From Chloroflexota bacterium (GTDB taxonomy: Bacteria > Chloroflexota > Anaerolineae > Anaerolineales > Villigracilaceae): 12,440 nucleotides of DNA. The position numbers and the translations under genes were made by a program. Of the stretch, positions 1 through 7,732 are shown piece after piece; the first letter of the stretch is position 1; each line of letters begins with the position of its first letter. The notes under the pieces were generated by a model, which searched no databases, was not told the origin of the DNA, and was given only the letters and a program-made list of their open reading frames with translations. Location: the NCBI GenBank assembly GCA_021796315.1, contig JAJYOH010000111.1:1-12440 (forward strand). The letters run 5' to 3'.

Positions 1-57
1 GGTCGTCAATTACACGGTATCCGCTTCAAGGTCGGAAGGAAACGGATTGAATTGGTT

Positions 58-63
58 TATAAT
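58..63 (+). promoter_or_regulatory. Probable -10 box of the ilvE promoter
   Basis: A perfect TATAAT lies 43 bases before the GTG start of the aminotransferase, which would put the transcript start near base 70 and leave a leader of about 37 bases containing the ribosome binding site. No good -35 hexamer is visible 16-18 bases upstream (the stretch there is purine-rich), so this is supported by the -10 alone. The rest of bases 1-106 shows no convincing gene end on either strand. Confidence 0.45.
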
Positions 64-106
64 TTGCTCGTAAGAGCTGGTCCCATTTCCCATTTGGAGG
101 TGTCTT

Positions 107-1024
107 GTGGATCTCTCGAAGCACGCGTTCTTTGAGGGAAAAATCGTCCCGCTTGCGGATGCTAAAATCAGCATAGCCACTCACGGTTTCTTGTATGGCA
201 CATCTGTATTTGGCGGCATACGAGGCTACTGGAACGAAGAGAAGAAACGTCTCTTCGTTTTTCGTCCTTATGACCATTATCGCCGCTTGCTGCACTCGGC
301 GCACATGATGGCCATGTCAACCACGTATGATGAAGAAAGCCTGATCGAGCTAACGTTGGAGGTTCTGCGAACCGACAACTATCAGCAGGACGTTTACATG
401 CGTCCGACGTTTTACAAAGCCGACCTTGGCATCGGAGTGCGCCTGCATGATTTGAAAGATGAGTTTTCCCTGTTCACGATGCCGTATGAAAAATATGTCA
501 AGAATGATACCAATGCGCACGTGACGATTTCATCCTGGCGGCGGATTGATGACAATATGATCCCCGCGCGTGGAAAAGTGGCGGGCGCGTACGTCAACTC
601 GGCTTTGATCAAAACGGACGCCAACCGCTCCGGCTTCGACGAGGCGCTGGTGCTCGACCAGAACGGCCACATCTCGGAAGGTTCGGCAATGAATGTTTTT
701 ATGATCCGCGATGGAGTTGTGATCACGCCACCGGTGACCGACAACATTTTGGAAGGCATCACACGCAAATCGGTCATCGAACTCCTTTGCAAAGAAATGG
801 ATGTCGAGGTGATCGAACGATCCATTGACCGCACGGAAGTTTCCATTGCCGACGAATTTTTCATGACCGGCACTGCAGCGCAAATCATGGCCGTGACCAA
901 AGTGGATTACCGTCCCATCGGGCGTGGCGAGATGGGACCAATCACTGCCAAGTTACGTACTGTCTATGATGATGTGTTGCGCGGAAAGAATCCAAAATAC
1001 GCACATTGGAATGTGGTGGTGTAA
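107..1024 (+). CDS. ilvE: Branched-chain amino acid aminotransferase (class IV PLP)
   Basis: This protein should transfer the amino group between leucine, isoleucine or valine and 2-oxoglutarate in the cytoplasm, the last step of branched-chain amino acid synthesis and the first of breakdown. At 305 residues it has the usual IlvE length. The fold-type IV signatures are in order: an N-terminal GTSVFGGIRGYW segment (residues 31-42), the PLP lysine in RGKVAGAYVNSAL (Lys157), then EGSAMNVF (Glu191 onward) and the DNILEGITR phosphate-binding stretch. Start: GTG at 107, chosen because TGGAGG ends six bases upstream and MDLSKHAFFEGKIVPLADA is the normal family N-terminus. It stands alone, convergent with the next gene, and ends in a large palindromic terminator. 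A D-amino acid transaminase or aminodeoxychorismate lyase is possible in this fold, but length and motifs favour IlvE. Confidence 0.93.
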   Translation: MDLSKHAFFEGKIVPLADAKISIATHGFLYGTSVFGGIRGYWNEEKKRLFVFRPYDHYRRLLHSAHMMAMSTTYDEESLIELTLEVLRTDNYQQDVYMRPTFYKADLGIGVRLHDLKDEFSLFTMPYEKYVKNDTNAHVTISSWRRIDDNMIPARGKVAGAYVNSALIKTDANRSGFDEALVLDQNGHISEGSAMNVFMIRDGVVITPPVTDNILEGITRKSVIELLCKEMDVEVIERSIDRTEVSIADEFFMTGTAAQIMAVTKVDYRPIGRGEMGPITAKLRTVYDDVLRGKNPKYAHWNVVV

Positions 1025-1034
1025 AAGCAAATAC

Positions 1035-1082
1035 GTTAAAAAATTAGAAGGTTGGAGCGCTCCAACCTTCTAATTTTTTAAC
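1035..1082. terminator. 48-base perfect palindrome, bidirectional terminator
   Basis: The two 24-base arms are exactly complementary, centred between 1058 and 1059 on GGAGC|GCTCC, and flanked outward by A6 on the left and T6 on the right. On either strand this forms a GC-containing stem followed by a U-tract. It begins 10 bases after the ilvE stop and ends 24 bases from the stop of the convergent gene, the expected place for a shared Rho-independent terminator. Confidence 0.88.
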
Positions 1083-1106
1083 TTTGAACTTTCCAACTCC
1101 TGCTTA

Positions 1107-1859
1107 TCATCGATTCTTTTTGAAGCGGACGAGAACCAAATTTTTCGAGCAGTCTGTGTATGTGTTGATGTAAACGTTGTCCGAAAGTGGAAGCCCAGCC
1201 TGATCCAGCAATTGCAGGTACAGTGTTTTGGTCGAAGCAGCCGGCGTCGTGCCTAGCACAAATTCCCAACCAGACTTTCCATAATCGGGACTGACGCCGC
1301 TGACAGTGGTCAAGTTAATGGGTTGGTTGTTCCATGTTCCCACGAGGCGGATCACCATGCCAATAATTGGGCCGTTGTTCGCATCATCCACTGTACCGCC
1401 CACTCCCTGCCAGTTGCAATCCTGGCTTGCGAGATGTGTAATTATCGTACTTTGAATATAACTGGGCGGCGAGGCAGAGAATGGAGCCGTCGGCGTTGCA
1501 GTTGCCTTTGGCGTATTGGTTGGCTGAGGCGTCTTGGTCGGCGGGACGAGCGAGAAGCCGGTTGGCGAGGGCATCAAAGTAATCGTGGCAACCAATGTCG
1601 GCGTATCGGTGATATCAACAAAAGTCGGCGTCCATGTTGCCGGCGGCTGGATCGGCGTGATGGTCGCGGTTGGAAACGTCAGCGGAGTCGGCGGAGGAGG
1701 AAATGGGTTGAACGGCGAATTGGGATTGATGAAGATCATCAAAAAATAACCGCCAACGCAGATCGTCATCAAAAGCACCAGAACGCTCAACAAATCCCAA
1801 ATCCTTAACTGCGGGCCGGAACGTTTAACGGGCTTGTCGTTGAAATCGAAATTATCCAT
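1107..1859 (-). CDS. Membrane-anchored protein with Thr/Pro stalk and C-terminal beta domain
   Basis: No function can be assigned. The 250-residue protein has a basic cytoplasmic N-terminus (residues 1-19), one transmembrane helix (about 20-44), a long Thr/Pro-rich stalk (about 45-135, opening with SPFNPFPPPPTP), and an extracytoplasmic domain of about 110 residues bounded by Cys148 (QDCNWQGVGGTV) and Cys237 (TYTDCSKNLVLVRF), which could form a disulphide. That domain alternates hydrophobic and polar residues and contains Gly/Asn turns, suggesting a beta sandwich like those displayed by many Anaerolineae proteins (from memory). Start ATG at 1859 is preceded by GGAG at a spacing of 8. It lies 14 bases after the PPIase gene and is probably cotranscribed with it. 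Topology is confident; the role is unknown. Confidence 0.8.
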   Translation of the reverse strand: MDNFDFNDKPVKRSGPQLRIWDLLSVLVLLMTICVGGYFLMIFINPNSPFNPFPPPPTPLTFPTATITPIQPPATWTPTFVDITDTPTLVATITLMPSPTGFSLVPPTKTPQPTNTPKATATPTAPFSASPPSYIQSTIITHLASQDCNWQGVGGTVDDANNGPIIGMVIRLVGTWNNQPINLTTVSGVSPDYGKSGWEFVLGTTPAASTKTLYLQLLDQAGLPLSDNVYINTYTDCSKNLVLVRFKKNR

Positions 1860-1873
1860 CGTGTCACTCCAAG

Positions 1874-2770
1874 TTACGGGGCCAACACAACTTTGGCCTG
1901 CGCGCGTTGTTGCGAAACCCAGGCCTTCAACGCATCATCCTGCATGGCAAGATAGGCGTCGGGCGAAAGAGGATGTTGAGCATCGCGTTCCAGCACCTTG
2001 ATAATGATATATCCGGAATTCGTTTGGATCACATCACTAACTTGTCCAACCTGTAAACTAAAAGCGGCCTGCTCAACTTTCGGATCGAGCAAATAACCTT
2101 TCGGAAACCAGCCTAGGTCGCCGTTTGTATTCGGATCATATTGCGCGGCCAGCGTGGAAAAATCTGTACCGTTTTTTAGCTGGTCCAGAACCGATTGCGC
2201 GTCAGTTGCATTATAGAGCAAAATCTGCTGGACATGTACCTGATCGGCAGTCTTCGGAACCGCGTTCACGATCTTATCGCGCATCCATGCAGCTTCGACC
2301 GACAGCGCCAACGCGGAACGGAAGGACGCGTCAGTGTAGTTGTGAGCGGATTCCCACGCGGATAATTTATCCGCGCCGCCAAGTTGAGCAGTTAGCGCAT
2401 CAATCCGAGACTGTAAAGCCGATTCCGTTAAAGTGAATCCCACGGCCTTTGCGCCTTGTGCCAGCAAAACCTGCGCTATCAAATCTTCAATGGCGGTCTT
2501 GCTCGCATCCTGATCCGTGACGGTTTTGCCAAGCGCGGTCTGCGATGCCTTATAACTTGCGAGTTCGGCCTGAAATTCGGCAACACTGATCACTTCACCG
2601 TTAACGGTCGCGGCGGCGGGTTCCGCGGTGGCAGTGGGAGGCACGGGCGTAGCCGTCGGCCCGAGTGGGGTCGGAGTCGCTTTCGGTCCGAGGAAAGAGC
2701 CGCAGGAAGTCAGTCCAAGTGCGAGAATCACAATCAATTGAATAAAAAATATACGGGGATGAAAAGACAT
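1874..2770 (-). CDS. Parvulin-type peptidyl-prolyl isomerase lipoprotein (PrsA/SurA-like)
   Basis: A 298-residue exported foldase expected to act on secreted proteins at the outer face of the membrane. Residues 1-23 form a lipoprotein signal ending in the lipobox LTSC (Cys23). A Thr/Pro-rich linker follows (about 29-52), then a SurA_N-like helical part (VNGEVISVAEFQAEL, 57-70, to about 170) and a PpiC rotamase domain (about 176-262) with VHVQQILL, the NGDLGWFPKG loop (216-225) and the closing GYIIIKVLER. I chose ATG at 2770 over the longer frame to 2824, because the extra 18 residues would be read through the groEL terminator and a -10 box lies just upstream of 2770. The spacing suggests a leaderless mRNA. 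It precedes the beta-domain gene by 14 bases. Family membership is secure; its clients are unknown. Confidence 0.88.
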   Translation of the reverse strand: MSFHPRIFFIQLIVILALGLTSCGSFLGPKATPTPLGPTATPVPPTATAEPAAATVNGEVISVAEFQAELASYKASQTALGKTVTDQDASKTAIEDLIAQVLLAQGAKAVGFTLTESALQSRIDALTAQLGGADKLSAWESAHNYTDASFRSALALSVEAAWMRDKIVNAVPKTADQVHVQQILLYNATDAQSVLDQLKNGTDFSTLAAQYDPNTNGDLGWFPKGYLLDPKVEQAAFSLQVGQVSDVIQTNSGYIIIKVLERDAQHPLSPDAYLAMQDDALKAWVSQQRAQAKVVLAP

Positions 2771-2777
2771 TATCCAA

Positions 2778-2783
2778 ATTATA
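2778..2783 (-). promoter_or_regulatory. Extended -10 promoter of the PPIase gene
   Basis: Read on the minus strand the sequence is TGGTATAAT, a perfect -10 with the TGn extension, ending seven bases before the ATG at 2770. The -35 region lies inside the groEL terminator stem and has no good hexamer, as is typical of extended -10 promoters. Transcription starting 6-8 bases after the box would begin at or within one or two bases of the start codon. Confidence 0.6.
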
Positions 2784-2793
2784 CCAATGAAAG

Positions 2794-2831
2794 AAAAAAG
2801 CCTTGCGAAGCTTGAACTTCGCAAGGCTTTT
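2794..2831 (-). terminator. Rho-independent terminator of groESL
   Basis: Five bases after the groEL stop, a 15-base perfect inverted repeat (2796-2810 with 2817-2831, core GCCTTGCGAAG) closes a 6-base loop and, on the minus strand, runs into a tract of six T (2794-2799). The A-rich side also gives some symmetry for the other strand, but no gene converges here. Confidence 0.88.
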
Positions 2832-2835
2832 GTGA

Positions 2836-4488
2836 TTAATAGTCCATGCCACCGGGCGGCATCGGGGGAGCGGGCTTTTCCTTTTCAGGAATATCAGTGA
2901 TCAAAACATCGGTGGTCAAAATCATGGACGCAATGGACGACGCATTTTCGAGCGCGCCGCGCACCACTTTGACCGGGTCAATCACACCGGCTTCGATCAT
3001 ATCGGTGTATTCGCTGGTCAACACGTTATAACCAATGTTCTTGTTCTTCTGCTCAGCAGCCGTGCGGCGGACGGTATCAATGATGACCGAGCCGTCCTGT
3101 CCGGCATTCGATGCGAGCTTGCGGATTGGAGCCTCGAGCGCCTTCTTGACGATGTTGATGCCAACGCGGGTTTCTTCGTCATCCGAATCGGCGGCCTTCA
3201 GCATCTTATCCAGTTTGCCCGAAGCATTGATCAGGGAAATTTCGCCGCCGGGGACAATGCCTTCTTCCACAGCCGCACGCGCCGCAGACAATGCATCTTC
3301 CACGCGGTGCTTCTTTTCCTTCATCTCAGTTTCGGTCGCCGCTCCGACGCGGATGATCGCAACGCCGCCGGAGAGTTTGGCGAGGCGCTCCTGCAATTTT
3401 TCCTTGTCGTAGTCGCTGGTGCTCTTGTCAATCTCTGCGCGGATTTCCTTGATGCGGCCTTCGATGTCGCCTTTCTTGCCCTTGCCGCCAACGATGGTGG
3501 TGTTCTCTTTATCAGACACAACCTTCTCAGCGCGGCCAAGGTCTTGAATGGTGGCGGTCTCGAGCTTGCGGCCGGTCTCTTCAGAGATCACGGTGCCGCC
3601 TGTGAGAATCGCGATATCCTGCAACATAGCCTTGCGGCGATCACCGAAGCCAGGCGCTTTCACAGCCAACACATTCAACATGCCGCGTAATTTGTTCAGG
3701 ATGAGCGTGGCGAGGGCTTCGCCATCTACATCTTCAGCAATGATGACAAGTTCGCGCTTTCCAAGCTGGACGAGTTTTTCCAGCAGCGGGACGATATCTT
3801 GCGCGGCGGAAATCTTCTTTTCGTTGATGAGGATGTACGAATCAGAAATGACGGCTTCCATCTGGTCCGTGTTGGTAATGAAGTAAGCCGAAATATAGCC
3901 GCGGTCGAACTGCATACCTTCAACATATTCCGTTTCATCAGCCGTGGTCTTTGACTCTTCAACTGTAATGACGCCGTCCTTGCCGACTTTGTCCATCACG
4001 TCCGCGATCAAATTTCCGATTTTATCGTCCGCGGCGGAATTGGTCGCGACCGAAGCGATCTCTTCCCTCGTGTCAATCTTGACCGCCATCTTGCGAAGTT
4101 CTTCGACGACGGAATCGGTGGCTTGTTCGATGCCGCGTTTGATCAGCATTGGGTTGTAACCCGCTTCGAGAGCCTTGAGGCCCTCGTTCACAATGGCGTG
4201 AGCGAGAACCGTCGAGGTGGTCGTGCCGTCACCAGCGATATCATTGGTTTTGGTCGCGGCTTCCTTGAGAAGCTGGGCTCCCATGTTCTCGAACGGATCT
4301 TCGAGTTCAACTTCCTTGGCGACGGAAACGCCGTCATGCGTGATGGTCGGAGAACCGAACTTGCGATCCACCGCCACGTTGCGGCCCTTGGGGCCGAGCG
4401 TCGCACCAACTGAATTGGCAACCACGTTCATGCCATTCTTCAGTTTGCGGCGCGCTTCCTCAGAAAATACAAGTTGCTTTGCAGCCAT
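2836..4488 (-). CDS. groL: 60 kDa chaperonin GroEL
   Basis: The cytoplasmic double-ring chaperonin that folds non-native proteins with ATP and GroES. All 550 residues align with the family without gaps that I can see, and numbering matches E. coli GroEL through much of the protein: GDGTTT at 86-91 (nucleotide and Mg2+ site) and the hydrolysis Asp398 in HRVEDAL. The adenine-site glycines Gly414-Gly415 are kept, but the third glycine of the usual GGG is Glu416 (VPGGEISL). The C-terminal tail is short, [10 protein letters not shown], with only one GGM unit instead of a long repeat. ATG at 4488 is preceded by GGAGGT (4497-4502) at a spacing of 8. It lies 17 bases after groES and shares its CIRCE-controlled promoter; a strong terminator follows. 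Confidence 0.98.
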   Translation of the reverse strand: MAAKQLVFSEEARRKLKNGMNVVANSVGATLGPKGRNVAVDRKFGSPTITHDGVSVAKEVELEDPFENMGAQLLKEAATKTNDIAGDGTTTSTVLAHAIVNEGLKALEAGYNPMLIKRGIEQATDSVVEELRKMAVKIDTREEIASVATNSAADDKIGNLIADVMDKVGKDGVITVEESKTTADETEYVEGMQFDRGYISAYFITNTDQMEAVISDSYILINEKKISAAQDIVPLLEKLVQLGKRELVIIAEDVDGEALATLILNKLRGMLNVLAVKAPGFGDRRKAMLQDIAILTGGTVISEETGRKLETATIQDLGRAEKVVSDKENTTIVGGKGKKGDIEGRIKEIRAEIDKSTSDYDKEKLQERLAKLSGGVAIIRVGAATETEMKEKKHRVEDALSAARAAVEEGIVPGGEISLINASGKLDKMLKAADSDDEETRVGINIVKKALEAPIRKLASNAGQDGSVIIDTVRRTAAEQKNKNIGYNVLTSEYTDMIEAGVIDPVKVVRGALENASSIASMILTTDVLITDIPEKEKPAPPMPPGGMDY

Positions 4489-4505
4489 GATTCATTACCT
4501 CCAAA

Positions 4506-4808
4506 TTAGCTTTCGACAATTGCCAAAATGTCGCTTTCGCGCATGATGAGCAATTTCTTGCCATCCATTTTGACCTCAGTGCCGGAATATTTTGCGAAGA
4601 GAACCCTGTCACCGGCTTTCAGGTCCATCGGGACACGTTCGCCTTTTTCGTTCCGGTCGCCCGGTCCCGCCGCCAAGACTTTGCCTTCCTGCGGCTTCTC
4701 CTTGGCAGTATCTGGCAGGATGATGCCACCCGCGGTCACATCTTCCTGCTCGATTGGCTCAACAATCACACGTCCGCCGAGGGGCTTGAGCTTGAGCTTG
4801 CTTGCCAT
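4506..4808 (-). CDS. groS: 10 kDa co-chaperonin GroES
   Basis: The heptameric lid that caps GroEL and triggers release of substrate into the folding chamber. The protein is 100 residues, normal for the family, with the basic N-terminal strand [15 protein letters not shown], the mobile loop that binds GroEL (about residues 19-35, with the GGIILP motif), GKVLAAGPG, and the closing [14 protein letters not shown] start it at ATG 4808, not at the upstream in-frame ATG 4859: AGGAGG (4815-4820) sits six bases before 4808, MASKLKLKP is the usual start, and the longer frame would run through the CIRCE operator. First gene of the groES-groEL operon. Confidence 0.97.
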   Translation of the reverse strand: MASKLKLKPLGGRVIVEPIEQEDVTAGGIILPDTAKEKPQEGKVLAAGPGDRNEKGERVPMDLKAGDRVLFAKYSGTEVKMDGKKLLIMRESDILAIVES

Positions 4809-4852
4809 CTTTGACCTCCTGAATAAGTATGTATTTTGAAATAAGCACGAAA

Positions 4853-4879
4853 TTAGCACTCCAATGCCTCGAGTGCTAA
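4853..4879. promoter_or_regulatory. CIRCE operator (HrcA binding site)
   Basis: The sequence is exactly TTAGCACTC, nine bases, GAGTGCTAA, a perfect match to the CIRCE consensus known from groESL and dnaK operons. HrcA binds it and represses transcription; heat or excess client protein relieves repression because HrcA needs GroEL to stay folded. It begins about five bases after the -10 box, so it covers the transcript start, and it lies 45 bases before the groES ATG. An hrcA gene should exist elsewhere in this genome. Confidence 0.97.
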
Positions 4880-4883
4880 TCGT

Positions 4884-4912
4884 ATGATACTGAATTCACA
4901 AGTTTGCGTCAA
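4884..4912 (-). promoter_or_regulatory. Sigma-A-type promoter of groESL
   Basis: On the minus strand TTGACG (4907-4912) is followed after exactly 17 bases by TATCAT (4884-4889), a strong housekeeping promoter. The start point would fall about at 4877, inside the CIRCE operator, giving a leader of about 70 bases. The fit of promoter, operator and gene makes this the best supported promoter in the window. Confidence 0.88.
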
Positions 4913-4949
4913 GAGGAATCTAAAATCTCTTACGCAATTCTGATATTCA

Positions 4950-6404
4950 TCAGGGCTGTGTGTTGTATGAACTCGTTGTGGGGAATGGCGTGGAAGTGGC
5001 GAGGAAAAGCGGCGTGCTATTTGGGATGGGTGTGGACGTTGTGCTTGAACTGGAACATTCCTGTTGGGCCACAGAAAGGTTGTTGGCAATATCAGGACGT
5101 GCGGTCATCAAACCGCTGGCTTGGACCTGAGCCCCAACGCTCATTGCTTTTGGACAATACGTCGGGTCACGCGGACCGAGAGCGGCCAGCACCGAAAAAT
5201 AAACCTGGTAATAATCCACCGTGCTTGGAGAAAGCGGCAAACCTTTTACAGTGACAGGCGGATCTTGTGCGTCACAGGCGTCCAGGCCGCGGCCCTGGCA
5301 GGAAACGTCGCCGCTGCACCCCTCGACAGCACACTGCAAAGCCGGGATTGAGCCTTCATAGTTGCGCGACTTGAAATAAATGATGCCTAACTGGCCATAG
5401 ATATCTGCGTTATCAGGCTTGAACGTCAAGGCTTTTTGCACATTTCGCGCAGCAATGAAAAACTCGCCTTCCTGCGAATAGGTTTTGGCAATCGAAATAT
5501 ATGGATTGGGATCTTTGACGCCCAACTGCTCATTAATACTGACCGCCTTCGTAAAATATTCCAGCGATTTATCGTACAACTGTTTTTGAGTCTCCTCATT
5601 GGGACTGCGGAAACCAAGCTCGCGGTAGTTCAAGCCCGCGTTCAGATACAGGAATGTCAGGTTGGGTGCAATCGCGATGGCCTTATCATATTCTTGTATT
5701 GCCTGATTATAGAGTCCCAACGATTCAAGCACATAAGCATACACACGATGAACATCCATTAAGGATGGATCGCGGTCAGCCGCCTGCTGGATATAATCTT
5801 GCGCCTGCGTCCATTTTTGCTCATCAACCAGGATTTCAGCATAATATGCTAAGGCCAGCACGTTGTTGCCATCCAACTGCAAAGCGCGGAGGGATTCCTG
5901 GTCGGCTTGGGCAAGATAATCCTGCACTTGATTACTATCCACCAGGAGAGAGTTCGCATTCCAGTCAAACACAAAGGCGCGGATGGCATGTGTGGTACTG
6001 TCATCGGGAGCAAGTGTGACAGCTTGCGTGGCGGATTTGAGCGCATCTTGCAAACGTGTCTCTTTTTCTGCATCAATGGTCAGAAGCGTAGATGAATAGG
6101 TTTGAATGCGTGCCAGGTTTGCCCACGCTTCCGCATTGGATGGGTCAACCTTCACAGCCTGCTGGTAGGCAGTAATGGCAGCATCCAGATTCCCGGCAGT
6201 GAATTGGGCTTCGCCCTCCAATTCAAACGAATTGGAATTGCGCGTGGGCGTGGGAGTTGGTTCAAAGGGTGATTTGATCTGGCCCTGCTGAATTTGGAGA
6301 ATCAACCAGACTCCTCCAAGGGCAAGGATTGCCCAGAAGAACATGCGATAGATGCTCGATTCCGCCCGGCGAGCGAAAATGGGACGGCGAGGTGAAACGT
6401 TCAT
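4950..6404 (-). CDS. Membrane-anchored extracytoplasmic TPR protein with Cys-rich insert
   Basis: A 484-residue scaffold-like protein of unknown partner. A basic N-terminus (PRRPIFARR) and one transmembrane helix (about 21-39) put the rest outside the cell. Then come a short stalk (SPFEPTPTPTR, 45-55), a run of TPR units from about 60 to 355 (for example NLDAAITAYQQAVKVDP and LYNQAIQEYDKAIAIAP), a Cys-rich insert (Cys358, 363, 369, 377), two more cysteines (417, 450) and a Ser/Thr/Pro-rich tail. Its ATG overlaps the stop of the upstream paralogue as ATGA and has no Shine-Dalgarno sequence, so translation is probably coupled. A weak dyad (4940-4953) spans the stop but has no T-tract, so termination before groES is not evident. 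The anchored TPR architecture is certain; the function is not. Confidence 0.85.
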   Translation of the reverse strand: MNVSPRRPIFARRAESSIYRMFFWAILALGGVWLILQIQQGQIKSPFEPTPTPTRNSNSFELEGEAQFTAGNLDAAITAYQQAVKVDPSNAEAWANLARIQTYSSTLLTIDAEKETRLQDALKSATQAVTLAPDDSTTHAIRAFVFDWNANSLLVDSNQVQDYLAQADQESLRALQLDGNNVLALAYYAEILVDEQKWTQAQDYIQQAADRDPSLMDVHRVYAYVLESLGLYNQAIQEYDKAIAIAPNLTFLYLNAGLNYRELGFRSPNEETQKQLYDKSLEYFTKAVSINEQLGVKDPNPYISIAKTYSQEGEFFIAARNVQKALTFKPDNADIYGQLGIIYFKSRNYEGSIPALQCAVEGCSGDVSCQGRGLDACDAQDPPVTVKGLPLSPSTVDYYQVYFSVLAALGPRDPTYCPKAMSVGAQVQASGLMTARPDIANNLSVAQQECSSSSTTSTPIPNSTPLFLATSTPFPTTSSYNTQP

Positions 6405-7726
6405 GGTGTGTAAGTAGGTATTTCAGATGTGGACGTTGTGGCAATTTCAGGTGTAGTAGTTATGGCAGGTATCTCAAGAGTACCCGTCGAAGCAGGAGAC
6501 AGAGTTCCGGTCGAGGGCGGAGGCGACGCAAGATTCTTCTGGCAGATCTGCTCGGCAGCGGTCGCATTATCCATCGCGATTTGATCTGATGGGACCAGCG
6601 CCTGGATTTTTTGGACAATTTGCAGCGCCTCGCCGCATCGATTCAATCGAGCCAGCACAAGCGCATCTGTAAAATAATATTCGTCAATGAGCGGATCGCC
6701 CGGCGTAAGTCCAACCGGATCTACCTTCGTTCCATCACTTGTCGTGCCGCCGTTTATGGCCAGGTCCAACTCCTTAACTGCATTGGCCCAATCTGCATTG
6801 TGATAATACATCACGCCCAGATTACCGTGCAACCCCGGCCTGTCTGGCGCGACGCTTACCGCAGATTGTGCATATTGCTGGGCTTTGGCAAATTGACCGA
6901 CATACGCGTACGTACGCGAGATCAAGTAAGGAGCCTGCCAGTCTGTTGGATTTAGCGCGTTGGCAATGGAATATTCCTGAATGGCTTTATCGGCGATACC
7001 TAGCGCTCGATAATCGTTCGCGATCTGGAGATGCAGATCGGCGATATTATTGTTAATTTTTGCCGCGGATTGATATTCTTGAATGGATTCTTGATAGTTA
7101 CCGGTAGCTTGAAGAACGTAGCCGCGCGCGCTAAGCGTTTCAAGTGTATTAGGCGCCAGTGCAATAGCCGTCTGCGATTCGGTGATCGCCTTGGGAACTG
7201 TATCCGCACCTTCGTCCACCAGAAGCTGGGCATAATAAGCATGAGCCACGGCGTTCTTCGGATCAATCTCAAGCGCTTTCTGAATGGAAGTCTCCGCATC
7301 CGTGTAATCATTTTGATAATAGAGCGCCCAAGCGCGAACCGCCTGCGCCATCGAATTGTTCGAATCCAAAAGCAGAGCATCCTCGGCGCTGGTCTGTGCG
7401 CCTTTGTAATCGCCTGCAAAAACCTGCACCTGCGCCATGGCAACATAGATTGCGGAATCATTGGGCTTAACCGCGACGGCTTGCTGATATGCTTGAACGG
7501 ACTGCAAAAGCTTGCCCTGGTCAAACAAATTCTGTGCGTCGGTTATATAAGATTCGGGCGGACGCGTGGCCGTCGGTGTTGGCTCGAACGGCGAAGGCGT
7601 ATTGGGGATGATGGCCTTGTCCAAATAAAGCCCGCCCGCGATCAACAGCAAAAGCAAAATAATACGAAACCAGTTGAAATGCCGGCGGCGCCGGTTCATG
7701 CTCCATTTACTGCCTTTCAAATACAT
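6401..7726 (-). CDS. Membrane-anchored extracytoplasmic TPR protein
   Basis: Paralogue of the following gene, 441 residues. A strongly basic N-terminus (NRRRRH), a transmembrane helix (about 19-35), a SPFEPTPTATR stalk (45-55), then TPR units from about 60 to 325 (such as YTDAETSIQKALEIDPKN), two cysteines (364, 395) that match the last two of its partner, and a Thr/Pro-rich tail with STGTL twice. The four-cysteine insert of the partner is absent. Start is uncertain: ATG 7726 sits six bases from a -10 box and would be leaderless; ATG 7699 (MNRRRRHFNWF) would have a short leader with AAAGG about 12 bases away. Both keep the anchor. TPR proteins bind other proteins or organise complexes; nothing here names the partner. 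Confidence 0.85.
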   Translation of the reverse strand: MYLKGSKWSMNRRRRHFNWFRIILLLLLIAGGLYLDKAIIPNTPSPFEPTPTATRPPESYITDAQNLFDQGKLLQSVQAYQQAVAVKPNDSAIYVAMAQVQVFAGDYKGAQTSAEDALLLDSNNSMAQAVRAWALYYQNDYTDAETSIQKALEIDPKNAVAHAYYAQLLVDEGADTVPKAITESQTAIALAPNTLETLSARGYVLQATGNYQESIQEYQSAAKINNNIADLHLQIANDYRALGIADKAIQEYSIANALNPTDWQAPYLISRTYAYVGQFAKAQQYAQSAVSVAPDRPGLHGNLGVMYYHNADWANAVKELDLAINGGTTSDGTKVDPVGLTPGDPLIDEYYFTDALVLARLNRCGEALQIVQKIQALVPSDQIAMDNATAAEQICQKNLASPPPSTGTLSPASTGTLEIPAITTTPEIATTSTSEIPTYTP

Positions 7727-7732
7727 GCAATC

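Noticed and set aside
1..106. End of an upstream gene before ilvE
   Set aside because: The frames that stop here (for example at 72-74) give short peptides without recognisable character; cannot be supported from this window.
26..304. Open frame of 92 codons on the minus strand over the start of ilvE
   Set aside because: Lies opposite a clear ilvE N-terminus, has no recognisable motif and no ribosome site.
3035..3690. Long open frames on the plus strand opposite groEL
   Set aside because: Mirror frames of a strongly codon-biased gene; translations are low in meaning and overlap a certain gene.
4940..4953. CTGAT-ATTC-ATCAG dyad at the end of the second TPR gene
   Set aside because: Only five base pairs, no T-tract on the minus strand; too weak to call a terminator.
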